Translations under genes and position numbers: made by a program
Shown here: piece by piece, positions 22,156 to 34,397 of the stretch
Position numbering within the stretch: the first letter of the stretch is position 1
How the letters are laid out: each line of letters starts with the position of its first letter
The notes under the pieces: model-generated
Database searches by the model: none
What the model was told of the DNA's origin: nothing
Seen by the model: the letters and a program-made list of their open reading frames with translations, nothing else
Assembly: GCA_045837725.1 (NCBI GenBank)
Contig: JBEWZL010000150.1
Location: forward strand, 1 to 44,713
Direction of reading: 5' to 3'
Length of the DNA stretch: 44,713 nucleotides
Source: Vermamoeba vermiformis
Lineage: Eukaryota; Tubulinea; Echinamoebida

Positions 22156-22313
22156 GGTGCAACGACTATAGAATATTTTTAGCTTACGTATTCTTGGTTC
22201 ATCGCTTATTTTCGCCGGTTAGATTGGATCGGATGCGATCTGTTGTCAGTGTCGAATTCGGGTTTAATTATAGTCGTTGAAAATCCGCAATTATTTACAA
22301 TTTAGTTGTTACC

Positions 22314-24419
22314 TCACATGAAATATAATACAGGAATCAACGCAACCGCACTGAGGTAACTCAGCGACAAGTTGACGCCACTCGAATGCAAGTTTGAATC
22401 GTTGGGCGTAACAGGAGCTATCATGTTATTATTACTAGTAGGCGGCACAAAACCTAAGTCTAATTAATAACGGAATTAGCAACATGTTCGATCCGTGAAC
22501 GGTTAGATTGCACTTACCAGTCGGAATATTAACGATATTCAACAGTTCTATCATAATAAATATACCGTTAGAATATGTGCAATATGTCTCATATCGTAAG
22601 TAAATAGTTGAGTCTGACTTACTTCTCGCTGCTGCTAACGGATCAATTCGTCCGTAACCAAATGTCGAATCCTATACCGCACTTATTATTCTGAATATTC
22701 ATATATGAAAGATGTATTATCACTGACCTTGCCGGGCTCGCCAAGATCAACAGCAGTGCTCGAGAACAGATCCATTATCTCGCGTGGCTTCAATTCGGGT
22801 TTGACACTCAACATCAAGGCCGCTAAACCACTCACGACAGGTGTAGCCATTGAACAGCCGTACCATGCGTCGTACCCACTGTTCCTCACCGTACTCCAGA
22901 TATTAGATCCTGAAATAGCACTGATTAGAATTTACTAAAATGTGCCGAGTATTGATGCTCAGTCTTATTAACCATAAGTCCCTATATTCATATGGTATAA
23001 ATGGTATTAAACTAACGGTGTTATCTACAGAATAAAGAAATCGAGTACAGAGATTGAAAATTTAGATCCAATTCTTACCTGGAGAAGCAATGTCAATGTA
23101 ATCTCCGGTATTCGAGGCATAAAATCGCGCATCGTTTTGATCGATGTTTGTGACAGCAAAAGTGGTGTTATATGCAGCTGGATACCAAGGATTGTTTCCT
23201 TGCTCGTGATCGTTTCCGGCACAAGCCGAAACAAAAACTCCTAAAAATAGCATTCCAAATTAGTAAAAATGGAACAAATTGAGTGACAGTCACGTGCAAA
23301 TTAATATCGTTACCTTTCTCGTACAAGTACTCCATTGTTTCTCTCAACGGATCCCAGTCCATTGTGCCCTATGAATCTCGCTTAGTATGCATATAATAAT
23401 ACTCTCATATTATACTAATAGTACTTACCCCCACGCTTAATGATACAATGCGAGCACCATTATTTGCAGAGTCGAGCATACAGGCCATCAACTTCTCGTA
23501 ACCACCGCCTCCGTTGCTATCCCACATTTTGCCAATCATTAATGAAACTCCGTAAGAGACTCCAGCAACGCCTAAATAAGCATTTAATTAATATCGATTG
23601 GAATTTAGTGTTTTCGAACTTACCAATTGAATTGTTCGTGATGGCTGAGATCGTGCCAGCAACATGTACTCCTAAACCGTTTAATTAACAACGAATCCTT
23701 CATTTTAAAGATAACGTACCATGTCCGTTCGTACTATCATCTTGCGTATTTGCATCGTTCTCAGCGTAATCCCATTGCCAAACCACTTGCGATGAATCCA
23801 GATCGGGATGCGTAAAATCAAACCCCGTGTCGCAAATAGCAACCGTCTGTAAATTTTAGATTTTATTTGCTATATTTATAATGCTTACGATATTTTCTAG
23901 GCTAGTTAAGTCCCAGGGAATTAGATCCCAAACTTCTGGCATCCGCAACTTAGCAAGGTGCCACATATCTGGCAATTTGGGATCATTGGGAACATCCATT
24001 ACTCTACCAGTCATAGCTAAAGTCGGAATTAATATTGAGTTGAACTAATTAATCGCTTACCATTTGGGATCTCATCCACAAAAATTAATTCAGCGTGCTT
24101 TCTAATATTTTCAATAGGCACACTATCGGGTACCTAATTATTGATGTTATTAATAACTTGATAAAATGCATAAAAAAAGAATTCGTTTGATCTAAAATTA
24201 AAAGCGCCAAAATCTTTTTGCGATCAGATTTGGTTTTACCTCTATTACGAAGCCATTTACTTCTGGAAATGACCTGTGTATTCTTCCAATTTGGCTTAGA
24301 AGTTCTGTCGACCGCTTAGATGCAGTAGACGGATGCGGCTTGACATAAATTCTTTTTGCTTCGGCAACGAGCAACAGAGCCACAATTAATGCAAAAAAAA
24401 TCTTATGATTTGTGGCCAT
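22314..24419 (-). CDS. Subtilisin-like serine protease 2 with hydrophobic C-terminal tail, 12 exons, 438 aa
   Basis: Complement of exons 24240-24419, 24061-24133, 23889-24016, 23720-23846, 23624-23671, 23429-23571, 23314-23368, 23079-23240, 22728-22909, 22623-22671, 22518-22547, 22314-22453. Exon lengths and phases mirror subtilase 1. Signal peptide MATNHKIFFALIVALLLV, I9 propeptide (RIYVKPHPS, NGFVIEVPDSV), then the catalytic domain: Asp133 in ICDTGF, His169 in NGHGVHVAG, Asn261 in ACAGN, Ser325 in GCSMATP. The usual GTS around the serine is GCS here. The end is short, Asn/Ser-rich (PPTSNNNM), with a hydrophobic C-terminus (LSYLSAVALIPVLYFM) that fits a GPI-attachment signal, so surface anchoring is likely. 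One intron (22910-23078) is 169 bp, long for this gene. Confidence 0.92.
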
Positions 24420-24580
24420 GTTCTCGGCTGAATAGTATAACTATATTTCTTTTTCGCAGTCTTTTGTCTTTCTAGAAAGATTTCCAAATTTGGATCGGGT
24501 ATAAAAACCGTGGATTACTTTCTAAGTAACGCAGGTGATCGCTCAACAAATAATCAAATGAAATAAATGTCGATTTATGG

Positions 24581-26630
24581 TTACCAGAACAGAGAGGCCC
24601 AAGTTACGATAGCGCTTGCAAATCCAATGACTGGGATCAGTTTCGGAGCAGTTGAAACCGTGTTAGTTGCTTTCACAGGAGAGGTTGTTTTTGTAGTAGG
24701 ACTAACGATCGTCTTTGTTGTTACAGGAGATGCAGCAGGCGATGCTACAGTTGTGGCTAAATTAGGAAGTCAGATCAATTTTCGATGGATTGTAATCCAC
24801 GAAGCTTACTTGGAGTAGAACCACTAGGACTCGAAGCTGCGACTTCAGTAACGTTCAAAAGCTCTATTTATGTTATTAATTATATTTGCAAGCAAAAAGC
24901 TACTTACTTTGCGCTGCTGCTAACGGATCAATGCGACCGTACCCAAAAGTCGTATCCTGAACTCTTGGTCAGATATTTGCTTCAATTTGGAAATAATTAA
25001 TTGTTACTATTACCTTTCCAGCGTCTCCAAGATCTACAGCGGTGGTAGAGAACAGATCCATCAATTCTTGAGCTGTTAAATCCGGCTTGACGCTGAGCAT
25101 GAGCGCAGAGAGGCCACTAACAACAGGTGTGGCCATTGAACATCCATACCAATATGCATAGCCGCCACGCACGGTACTCAGGATATTTGATCCTTTGTCC
25201 AACCCAAGTTAATTAATTTATACGAAATTTACACAGGTAACCCATACCTGGCGCAGCAATATCGATATAACTACCAGTATTAGATGCTTCGTATCTACTG
25301 TCGTTCGCATCAATGTTTGTAACGGCAAATGTATTCGTGTACGCAGCTGGATAAATAGTTGGATTGCCATCCAGATAACTATTGCCAGCACACGAGTTAA
25401 TTAAAACCCCTAAATATCCATTAGTATACGCAAGTAATATATATACGGAATTTTTACGCTTACCTTTGTTGTACAAATTATTAATCAATTGCTCCAACGG
25501 TCGCCAAGCCGTCGTTCCCTACAAAACTGTAAGAATGATGCATTTTAATAAGAAGTGTTATGTAATTACTTACACCTAGGCTCAGATTGATGACGCGAGC
25601 ACCAGCACTCGCTAAATCGGTCATGCAAGACATCAACAGGTCATAGCTACCTCCGTCAGTCGAGTTGTTGCCCCATAATTTGCCGATCATCAAGTTAACT
25701 CCATAAGATAGGCCTGATACACCTATAAGGAGGCTTAGAGCACTATAAATTAACACTACAGCTATAGCTCAAATTTACCTAGATTGTTGTTTGTAACTGC
25801 CGCAATGATACCGCTCACGTGTACACCTAACAGTTTTCATTAGAAAAAAGACCTCAAGCTCAGAATTATGGCAATACCGTGACCAGTGGAGCTATCATCT
25901 TGCACGTTATTATCGTCCTCGTAGTAGTCCCATTGCCAAATTACTCTTTTCCCGTCAACATCTTCGTGCGTGAAGTCAAATCCGGTATCGCAAATACCAA
26001 CAGACTATAAAATCAGTTATTAAACATAAGCACCACCATATTATCGAACTATTATAAACTTACTATATTAGCCGTCTTTGTTTGGGACCACGGAATCAGA
26101 TCCCAAACTTGTGTCATTTGTAGTTTGGTCATGTGCCACATATCCGAGAAATACGTATCATCGGGCGTTACTCCGACGTAAGCTATATAATTTTGAATCA
26201 ATACACTGCTAAGAACTTGATTAGTTCGCGTACGCACCTCTCGGAATTTCATCTACGAAAGCGAAGCTAGAATCTTGACGCAGTATCTCCACTGATACGT
26301 TATCTGGTACCTTATGTATATTAATAACAATTAGTCTGATGCAATATATTATTGGATCCAATGCCGACAATTATAGTTCATAATTTCCATTCATTGACAC
26401 TTGGATAGCAAACAAAGACATGGCTGATTTCTTACCTCCACTACATAGCCACCAAGTTCAGGAAATTCTCGCTTGATTTTGCCAACTCTGCTCGCAATAT
26501 CCGCGGATCTTTTTGAACTCGAAGGATGTGGCTCGATGTAAATTCGTTTGGCTTCAACGATGTAAGCCAAAATGATGATAACAACAATCGAATACAATAA
26601 ATTGGCCGTTTTACAGTTATATTGTGCCAT
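24581..26630 (-). CDS. Subtilisin-like serine protease 3 with Thr/Ser/Pro stalk and GPI-like tail, 12 exons, 461 aa
   Basis: Complement of exons 26436-26630, 26238-26310, 26064-26182, 25878-26004, 25779-25826, 25574-25722, 25464-25518, 25248-25409, 25014-25192, 24908-24956, 24810-24863, 24581-24756, all in phase. Start is the ATG at 26630 (MAQYNCKTANLLYSIV), giving a signal peptide and then an I9 propeptide (RIYIEPHPSSSK, GGYVVEVPDNV). Catalytic residues: Asp135 in ICDTGF, His171 in TGHGVHVSG, Asn265 in SCAGN, Ser328 in GCSMATP. The last exon encodes a mucin-like stalk (SPAASPVTTKTIVSP, TTKTTSPVKATNTVS) and a hydrophobic end (GFASAIVTWASLFW), the classic layout of a GPI-anchored surface protease. 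It starts 161 bp upstream of the subtilase 2 start region in direct tandem. Confidence 0.92.
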
Positions 26631-27139
26631 GTTGGTTCTCAAAAATAATGAATGTTGTTTTGACAGGTCAATTTAAACAAAAAGATTGCACGTATGGGCA
26701 TAACCCCATACAATCCTTACTCGCTAGTAAGAACTCAAAATATTTAAAGATATTTCGATTAAAACTGGCAGTTTTTGTTTCAAGGATGGGAAGATTTGCA
26801 ACATCCAACAAAATCTCGGCTTTATCGGTCCGATAATTTAAAAATATTTGTGCATATAATAATTTTAATTTAATTTGGGTTATCACAAGGCAGATGGCCT
26901 CTGAAGATCACTCCCGTCTTTTTTTCAAATTGGCACGTACCATGATTAAGGTCAATTAACTATAATGTTGTGCATTAATAGCGAAGAAGTACAGTTCACT
27001 TGTGTGTCGCGGAAGTGGTACTAATAAAAAGTGCGCGAAAATCTCTGGCTCTTATTTTTTTGCCTCGTGGTTTCAGTGATTACAAACACGCTATTATCCA
27101 TACAACATTTAAGCACTTATATGTAGCTCAGCCATCACA
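26631..27139. other. Divergent intergenic region
   Basis: About 500 AT-rich bases between the start of subtilase 3 (minus) and the MYND gene (plus); it must hold both promoters. No motif, repeat or RNA gene is recognised in it. The overlapping open frames at 26624-26886 are low in complexity and not supported. Confidence 0.5.
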
Positions 27140-29702
27140 ATGTCCGGAGAGAAAAGTGTTAACACAATCATGAAGCACGTCATGGCTTTTCCTTCCAAGC
27201 CGTACGAATGGGAGATAACAATTGATAATATGGACGGAAAATTAACAGATGGATGGATAATTCATACTATTGTTACTGATACAGTAAGTACACGCTAGGT
27301 TTCTTGCGATCCACCGAAAATTGCAAAAAAAATTTCAAATTATTGTAACCTTGAATATATGCATGTCTCATACGTTAAATTATGCTTTAAAATTGAATAT
27401 ATGAATATTTTAATATTTTAATCATTTTCGACTTGGATCACGAAACATTTTGTTTTAGACAGGCAAGGAAGAGCCAGATGGGCTTATTAATCCAACATCG
27501 CACAAACCAGTGAACTATTCAGTCATTCTTACGAGCTTAGTCAATGCTTGTTCGCAAGTCAAATATCGTCCAGCGAAGCTGACAATTGTCTCTACGAATA
27601 TCGACCAATCAGATCGAGACGTCCTTGTCAAAGTTCTGCAAATTCTACGAATTCCATTTAAAATATCCACTACACGATCGAAAAAAGCAGTGAAGGTAAG
27701 AATAATCAATATCGAAAATAATTAGTTTTCGATCGGATCCTGGATGACCCAAAAAAACACTCGCCGGTCTGTTTTAATACTAATATAGCATCTAAAAATA
27801 TTTATTTGCATATTTGTATCATATATAGGCTACTTGCAAATGAAATATTATTTACTGACCGGATTTGATCTCTAGGTCATAAACGATACTTATTTGAATT
27901 TACCGAACCGAGAGCCAATTCAACCTTCATTATCAACCACGCCTGGCATGACCGACGAGTTTTTAATCGAGTGGTTTTCAACGGCAAAGACGTACTTTGA
28001 ACACCAACCTTGGTTTCTTTTACCAAGCCATCATGTTTTTGATATAGAAGTGCCTGCTAAAGACGGAAAAATTGTTAAAAAAGTCGTTCAAGTTATGGGC
28101 AATGGAGGATATGATTATGGATTGGCTCTTTGGGGAACCGTCAAAGATCTTGAGCCGCTGTTGTTAGGCGAAGCAGAAAAAGCATTTTTTGAAGGTAAAC
28201 CATACCAATAATATTACTAAAATTAGCATATATTGATAGTATGTCATAGGCGATTGCGTTAGCTTCTTTTTCCAAGATATAGACGAGATGTCGAAGCCAG
28301 ATCGGCACGCGCTCAAAAGATTGAATTTGCCATTAGCTCCTGGCGATAATACGTATCCTAATTTCACTTCATATGCACGACCTCATCCGGATTTATTCGT
28401 TATTGAAATAATCGATCTCTGCTTCAAGTATTTGAATGTAAGTAGTAGATCCAGTACATTTTCCAAATTAGGAAATAACCATGATTTAGGACGTAATCAG
28501 AAACAAGCTGAAGCATTCAGACGTATATCATTACGAGCCATTGACAGTCAAATATGAAACACCTGCAAGCTCAAAGAACAGCATCAAGTGGATTCAGTTT
28601 TCGTATCCGGCGAAAGGTCTCATCGCAATGAAAGATCGAAAGTTAGGAATGATGCCTGGATATGTACCACCTGTTCCTAAAGAAAAGAACCGTATTGGAT
28701 TAGCCGTAGAATATTACAGAAAACAAGTCGCATCCACGCCTAAATCCAGTCCAAAATATTTTCCAACATTGTACGGCCTCGCCAATGCCTTATGGAAACT
28801 CGAAGAAGTAGAATCTACTAAAGAAGCATTAGATATGGCCATGCTATTGCTAAAGTTTGATCCAGATGATCACATGGCCGTACGATATTTCGCGCTGGAT
28901 CTGATGTTCGAGATTAAGGAGTACGATAGAGCCTTGCAATTACTACATATGTACCCTGATGAATGGAGTGCTACTTGGTTCTGGTCTGCCGCTTTATTGA
29001 CTTATTTAAGCAAGGTACGTTTCTTTCGTAGAACAGAAAAGCTTCATATATAAAATAACTTTATTATTGAATTTATGAAATTAATGTAAGTCTACGTAGC
29101 ATAAAGCGACTTAAATTCTTATGCTGCCGTCATATCGCACTTTTTTTGGATCATTTTTGTTCGAAGATCTACCAATGAACTAATTCATTAAAATTTAGGG
29201 TCCTGATAATCCTGCATCAATTCGAGCCTTAAAAAGTGCTTTGGATCAAAATCCAAGCGTTTACGACTTCTTAGCGGGCAAAGAACGGTTCACTGAAGGA
29301 CCGATGACGTACTCGATCCGATTTGAGACCGGAAAAAAGCCGCAAGGCGATAAATCAGAAGCTCAATATTACCTGAAGAACTTTAAGAGGTATTGGGGCT
29401 ATAATGAAAGCGCTATTGAATGGGTAAAAGCAAATGGACCTGCGCTGCTAAAAGAGTTGGACAAAGAAACCGAAGAAATGAATTCCAAATTTGGAAATAT
29501 GGATCCGTTTAACATACCTATGCCTGGCGAGACTATGGCAGAATTACATTTGCCTAAAGTGAAATTTTGTAATGTTTGTAAGAGCATCCAGAACGTCAAG
29601 TTATGTTCGCGATGCAAATCCGTTTATTATTGTTCTGCTGATTGTCAGAAAAAAGATTGGCCCACGCACAAATTAATTTGTAGAAAGAAAGAAGAAAAAT
29701 AA
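27140..29702 (+). CDS. MYND zinc-finger protein with TPR/ST7-like region, 6 exons, 638 aa
   Basis: join(27140..27283, 27459..27695, 27876..28194, 28250..28437, 28490..29014, 29199..29702), exactly 639 codons. The MYND finger is at the very C-terminus, residues about 595-632: [28 protein letters not shown], with all eight Cys/His ligands. MYND fingers bind proline-rich peptides and act in protein-protein contacts. Residues about 340-500 ([46 protein letters not shown]) look like helical TPR-type repeats similar to the ST7 family. The N-terminal 300 residues are globular but not assigned. There is no SET domain and no signal peptide, so a cytosolic or nuclear adaptor is inferred. A short first exon and a 184-bp fifth intron are the only notable points of structure. 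Confidence 0.85.
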
Positions 29703-29950
29703 ACTTGATCCGATCAAGGGCAAGAGATCCAGATCTTGGCAAGTTTTAAATACTTTTGTGCCTTCGATCACCAATAAGAAATCCGAATAACATTGCCTAT
29801 TGGTTTATATCAAAAAATTCTCAGCAAATCTAAGTGAAGTTTAAACCTTTGCCGAGTAAAAAATGGATCGCGCGACAAAAAGCATAAAAGTCTGGCAAGT
29901 CGATCATCATTGGAATACTTCACTTACAAAAACAAATTTAGCACTACAAC

Positions 29951-30680
29951 ATGAACTCTCTTACAAACATCATTAAGCGTACCTCTGTGCACGTAGCAAA
30001 AGCAAACAGAGCTACATCCGCTCCAGTGGCAACTCTTTTCACCAGCAAGCCTCGCGAACAAAAAGTACAGGCTGTAATGACTAAAGGTGCCAAAATTATC
30101 AGCCCTGATATGACTATTCAAGTAAGATCTAGAACAAAACGAATCTGAAAGTTTTTCAAAATTTGACCAAAAATTTAGGAAGCTGCAAAGGAAATGAAAA
30201 ATGTCGATACTGGCTTCTTACCTATCGGAAAAGACGATCGGTTGGTTGGAACTGTCACTGACCGAGACATTGTCGTCAGATGCATTGCCACCGGCGCAGG
30301 TAAAAAATCCGAGCAGCAAACTTGAATAAAAATCTCGCAATATTCTGATTATTCTAAAAATATTAGACCCCAAGAGTACAAAGATCAGCCAAGCCATGAC
30401 ACCTGACCTCGTTTACTGCTTCGATGATCAGGACATTGCCGAGGTCAAGAAAATGATGGGCGAGAAACAAATAAGAAGACTGTAAGTTGCTTTTGAGTAG
30501 TATTTTGAACGTAAATTAATTCAATTCTTGCAAAGTCCCGTCTTGAACCGCGATAAGAGACTCGTTGGCATTCTATCGATGGCGGATTTGGCCGGCGAAA
30601 CCACTTTGAACGAGACAATGGCCAAGATTTCTCAAGACACCGGCAAAGCAAGCAAGACCGAAGGTCCTAAGCACCCTTAG
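29951..30680 (+). CDS. Two-CBS-domain protein, bacterial-like, 4 exons, 183 aa
   Basis: join(29951..30121, 30179..30299, 30367..30481, 30536..30680), in phase throughout. CBS 1 spans about 37-97 (VQAVMTKGAKIISPD, GFLPIGKDDRLVGTVTDRDIV) and CBS 2 about 103-157 (ISQAMTPDLVYCFDD, RRLPVLNRDKRLVGILSMADLA). Tandem CBS pairs form a Bateman module that binds adenine nucleotides and senses energy state. Stand-alone pairs with the GTVTDRDIV and GILSMADLA signatures are typical of bacteria. The N-terminal 35 residues are rich in Arg, Lys, Ser and Thr without acids (IIKRTSVHVAKANRATS), which suggests a mitochondrial presequence. Mitochondrial ancestry or bacterial transfer are both possible. The 3' end converges with receptor copy 3, only 82 bp away. 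Confidence 0.9.
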
Positions 30681-30762
30681 GGACCAAACCATGCGATCGC
30701 TATTCTCTGATTTGAAGACGTTAGATCTCGCTTCAGACAATAAAGCTGCCGCGCTATGCATT

Positions 30763-33700
30763 TTATATCTGAGTTTGTATTGATTCCAAACACTCGATGA
30801 TTGATTCAATCTTTGGTCTCGATTGCGGTGACATCTGCCAGCATTGTTTCATGACATCAGCGAGTTGAGGATGACACGACGATGGAATGACAGGTGTCGA
30901 ACCTGAGTCTCTGACCAGTCGTCCAATCTCGATCGGATCTGCTTCGTTGTGAGGCTCTTGTCGTGCAATCACTTCGTACATCAGAATACCAAATGACCAA
31001 ATGTCTGTGTACGAGTGCGTTAGAATGACACAGTGTCAAAGGCAAGCGGCACTTTTCTTACCTGACTTTGTGGAGTACTCTTTGTTCTTCAACGACTCTG
31101 GTGACATCCATCTGATTGGTCCAAGTTCTGATTTTGTTGTTCCGTGTTGTTTCTGTTCATCAACGAGTCGTGACATTCCAAAGTCAGTCAGTTTTGGTTC
31201 GTTTCTGTGAAGTAACACGTTCCTTGCAGCAACATCTCTGTGCACGATGTTGTTCGAGTGCAAGTGACTGAGTCCTTTGGCGATGCCGGCGAGCCATTGA
31301 ACTTGTGTTTGAAGCGATATCTCATCGCGGTTGTCGTACAACTTGGCGTCAAGTGAACCACCTTCACAGAACTCGATGATCAAGATGATGCTGTCTGTCT
31401 CTGGATGCACACTGAAGCCAAGCAACTGAACGACATTTGGATGAGGTCTGAGTTGCATCATGAGTTCGAGTTCAGCGATGACACTCGTGTTTGCTTGAGT
31501 CATGCTCACTTTGAGTGCAACTGTTGTGTTCTTCCAAGTGCCTTTGAACACTTGGCCTGATGCTCCTTGACCGAGCTGCTCTTTGAAAGTGATCTGATTG
31601 AATGGAGTGAACCATGCTCCGTACCGTGCCTCCAATCCAATTGTAGTTGAAGATTTGCGTTTTCTGCGTTTGATCAACACGATGACAAGAGCTATGACAC
31701 CTGCAACAACGACCACTATCGGAACAACAATGGCTGCAACAAGCTCTCCGACAGTTAGTTCTTGTGTACTACTTGGTGTTTCGATGACAGCGGACATTGG
31801 TGTAGATACAGGTTGGTTGATTGAAATGACCGTTCCAAGTTCGACGATGGCCGATGCGTTGACGAATGTGATCTCGTTTGTGAAAACTCCGAGAGAAACA
31901 TGCTTGCCTCCAACAACCATAATCGTTCCGTCGTTCATTCCTTCTGCAATCGTTGGAACAAATTCATGCTCTAAGGGAACTTGATACCAAGTCGAATAAT
32001 CGTTCAATTTTGTGGCGTAGACGTATCCGTCACTTCCCAACGCAACTAAGATATCGTTTGTGATTGCAATCGTCAATCGGTCTTGTGCTACTGGCAATGA
32101 AAATGTTTGCAATATTTGAGTGCTGACATCATACGTGTAAATCTGTTCGTATCGACTCGCTTTGGCTGTTATGTACAAGACGTTGTCTTCAGTGGTCACA
32201 AACTGCGTTGTTTTGACGTTTTGAATGTCATCTTTATCCGTTAAACTTATCGATATCGAATCTACGGAGATGATGGCTGAAGGATTAGACGCAGGCAAGT
32301 GTCCCACGCCGTTGACAACATTGACAGTACAAACAGTTGAAAAAGACGTTAACGCTGAATTTGATGTTGTTTGGAATGACTCGCCGCTTGTTGTATTGTA
32401 TCTGAATACTGTCACATTGTTCATAACGACCAACATGTCATCGATGACTGCAACTGACATAAAGTCGCTGTCAACGGATTCTGTCATGTTCATTAATATT
32501 GCTGACTGTCGCTCTCCAGTGATGTGATTATACACGTCAATGTAACGGTACGGTTTGATGAAATTAGTGAGCGATACAACGGTCCTGTCTTGGGAAAGTA
32601 TGTTCGGATTATCCACGACAAGCTGAGCCACGATGGCTAGATTGATGAAAATCTTTTGATCTTTGAGACTGATGATATCGCGACCAATAGCATATTCGCC
32701 AATCATGGGAACAGCGCGAACAAAGATTTGATCCACAGTTATGTTGTATATTCCAACCACACCACTGCCCGCGAAAAACACAATCGTTGTGTTATCGACA
32801 GGTATGATAGTTTTAACATCAGATATTGATTGGATAGTCGTGATGATGCTTTTCGTCGATGAATTGTAGAGGCAGATATAATACGAGGCATTGTAGAGCA
32901 AGTAGACGTCGCTCCATCGGATCAGCTTATCAGGTATAGCACTAATCGCAGCATCGGTCCAAACACCATTCTCGTATATAGTAATGTAAGTCTGTCGTTG
33001 TATGATGGCTACTTGATTTTCGAACGCCATCACCCAGTTGATGTTCGCGTTGGGGGTCCATGTCACGAGGTTCGTGCCATAATAGTATATCATATATCCT
33101 GATGCATTGAACGTGAATGCTACGTCAGTGAGTGGTACTGCTTGGTATATGCCTGCCATAAAGTGTTCGAACCATTGTGTCGTGCCAAACTCGTGTGCAA
33201 AGTACCTGTCAGCGGTGAAAATCACAATCTTTCCGTTCGCAATAGAAAAGCTGAAAGTCGAGTTTGACTGATCAAGTGGAGTTGTAGTGACGTTATTGAC
33301 GACTATCAAATTATCCGCACTAGTGTCGTATATCCATGCATCAAGGAGCTGTTCGAGTGTCGTTGTGTTAATGCCACCAATTCCAATAATTAAGTTTTCA
33401 TGAACGAGCTTGATTCCTCCACTAATGCTCTGCATCCACGATGTAAGTTTAGGTCTGTTGTACCATCCATTTGTTGCGTCGTAGAAGTCCGCTGAAAAAC
33501 CGCCAAGAACAGTCACTGTCGAGTTGTGACTCGAGACTTGCATAGGCGTCCGAACAGTCGGACCACATCCAATATCTTCGTATTGGTGTAAATTAGAGTT
33601 ATATAACATGGTGCAGCTTCCTTCGAAATGAGCACCGCCAATGAAGAAGATATTTTGACCGATGACAGCAGTCGAGATCCACGCTCGAGGTTCATCCAAG

Positions 33701-33930
33701 TGAATTGGCTGATTCCACTGTCTACTCGTGAAGTTATAAATTTCGACGATATTTGTAGGAACATTATCGCCGTATTCGAATCCGCCAGCAAAATAAAATT
33801 TGTCTCCGATCTGGATTCCACCAACATCGTTTCGATTTGAGGATAATTGCTCCTTGAGTGACACAATATTGGCGTTCGCGAGAAAAGAGCACCAGAATAC
33901 TCCCATAATTATCAGGGCATTCGGATGCAT
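30763..33930 (-). CDS. Kelch-like propeller receptor tyrosine kinase (copy 3), 2 exons, 1036 aa
   Basis: Complement of join(30763..31004, 31062..33930), one 57-bp phase-1 intron at the same site as copy 2. The ATG at 33930 gives the signal peptide MHPNALIIMGVFWCSFLANA. Same order as copy 2: kelch-type start (FYFAGGFEYGDNV, AVIGQNIFFIGG), long Asn/Thr-rich ectodomain, TM about 730-752 (AAIVVPIVVVVAGVIALVIV), KRRKRK, kinase from about 782 (GQGASGQV, Lys807, HRDVAARN Asp899, DFGMSR Asp916, GPIRWMSPE). Only a few kinase residues differ from copy 2 (FKEQ for FGEQ; YDNRDEISLQTQ in the insert). The middle of the ectodomain is much more different, for example in the regions of 32200-33000. It is the most diverged of the three ectodomains by eye. 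Confidence 0.92.
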
Positions 33931-34145
33931 CTGATTACGTTTCTCTTTCGGCTTCGAATGGCTGTTCAATCGAAAAATAAAATTAATATGGTATTGTATA
34001 AGGTAAATAAATCAGAAAGTGAGTAATTAGGCAGAATTAGTAGTACGCATACCAATTGAAGTAGAAAAAATTAAGCTAGCAATGCTTATACGTACGTACG
34101 GGATTGATTTTGCGTCGAGAGCTGTAGTTATATTCAGCCAGGCAT

Positions 34146-34260
34146 ATAGCCAAACAATAGGAACCGTAAAATTTGGTCTTTGAATCACTTTTGTGAATTA
34201 CAAAACGTCATTTTGATTGGCAGGAGTAGCATCTTTTTACACTAACTATTGTTTGGCTAT
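34146..34260. repeat. Possible MITE: short unit with perfect 15-bp terminal inverted repeats
   Basis: ATAGCCAAACAATAG at 34146-34160 is exactly reverse-complementary to CTATTGTTTGGCTAT at 34246-34260. Weaker pairing continues inward (GTAAAA against TTTTAC at matching distance). The spacer is 85 bp and non-coding. The repeats can be read as starting at TAGCC with a flanking TA on both sides, as expected for a TA target duplication of Tc1/mariner type. With one copy seen it could also be a chance or structural hairpin. Confidence 0.45.
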
Positions 34261-34397
34261 AAAAACCATTCCAAAATGATTTGCGCTAGCGTTCTTTGTT
34301 TTTTTCGGTGTCTTGTGATTCATGAATCAGTTGGTGCACACCCTGTTCGATTTAATTTCATTAATTGATTAAACTGATTAGACATAATAGATATAAT

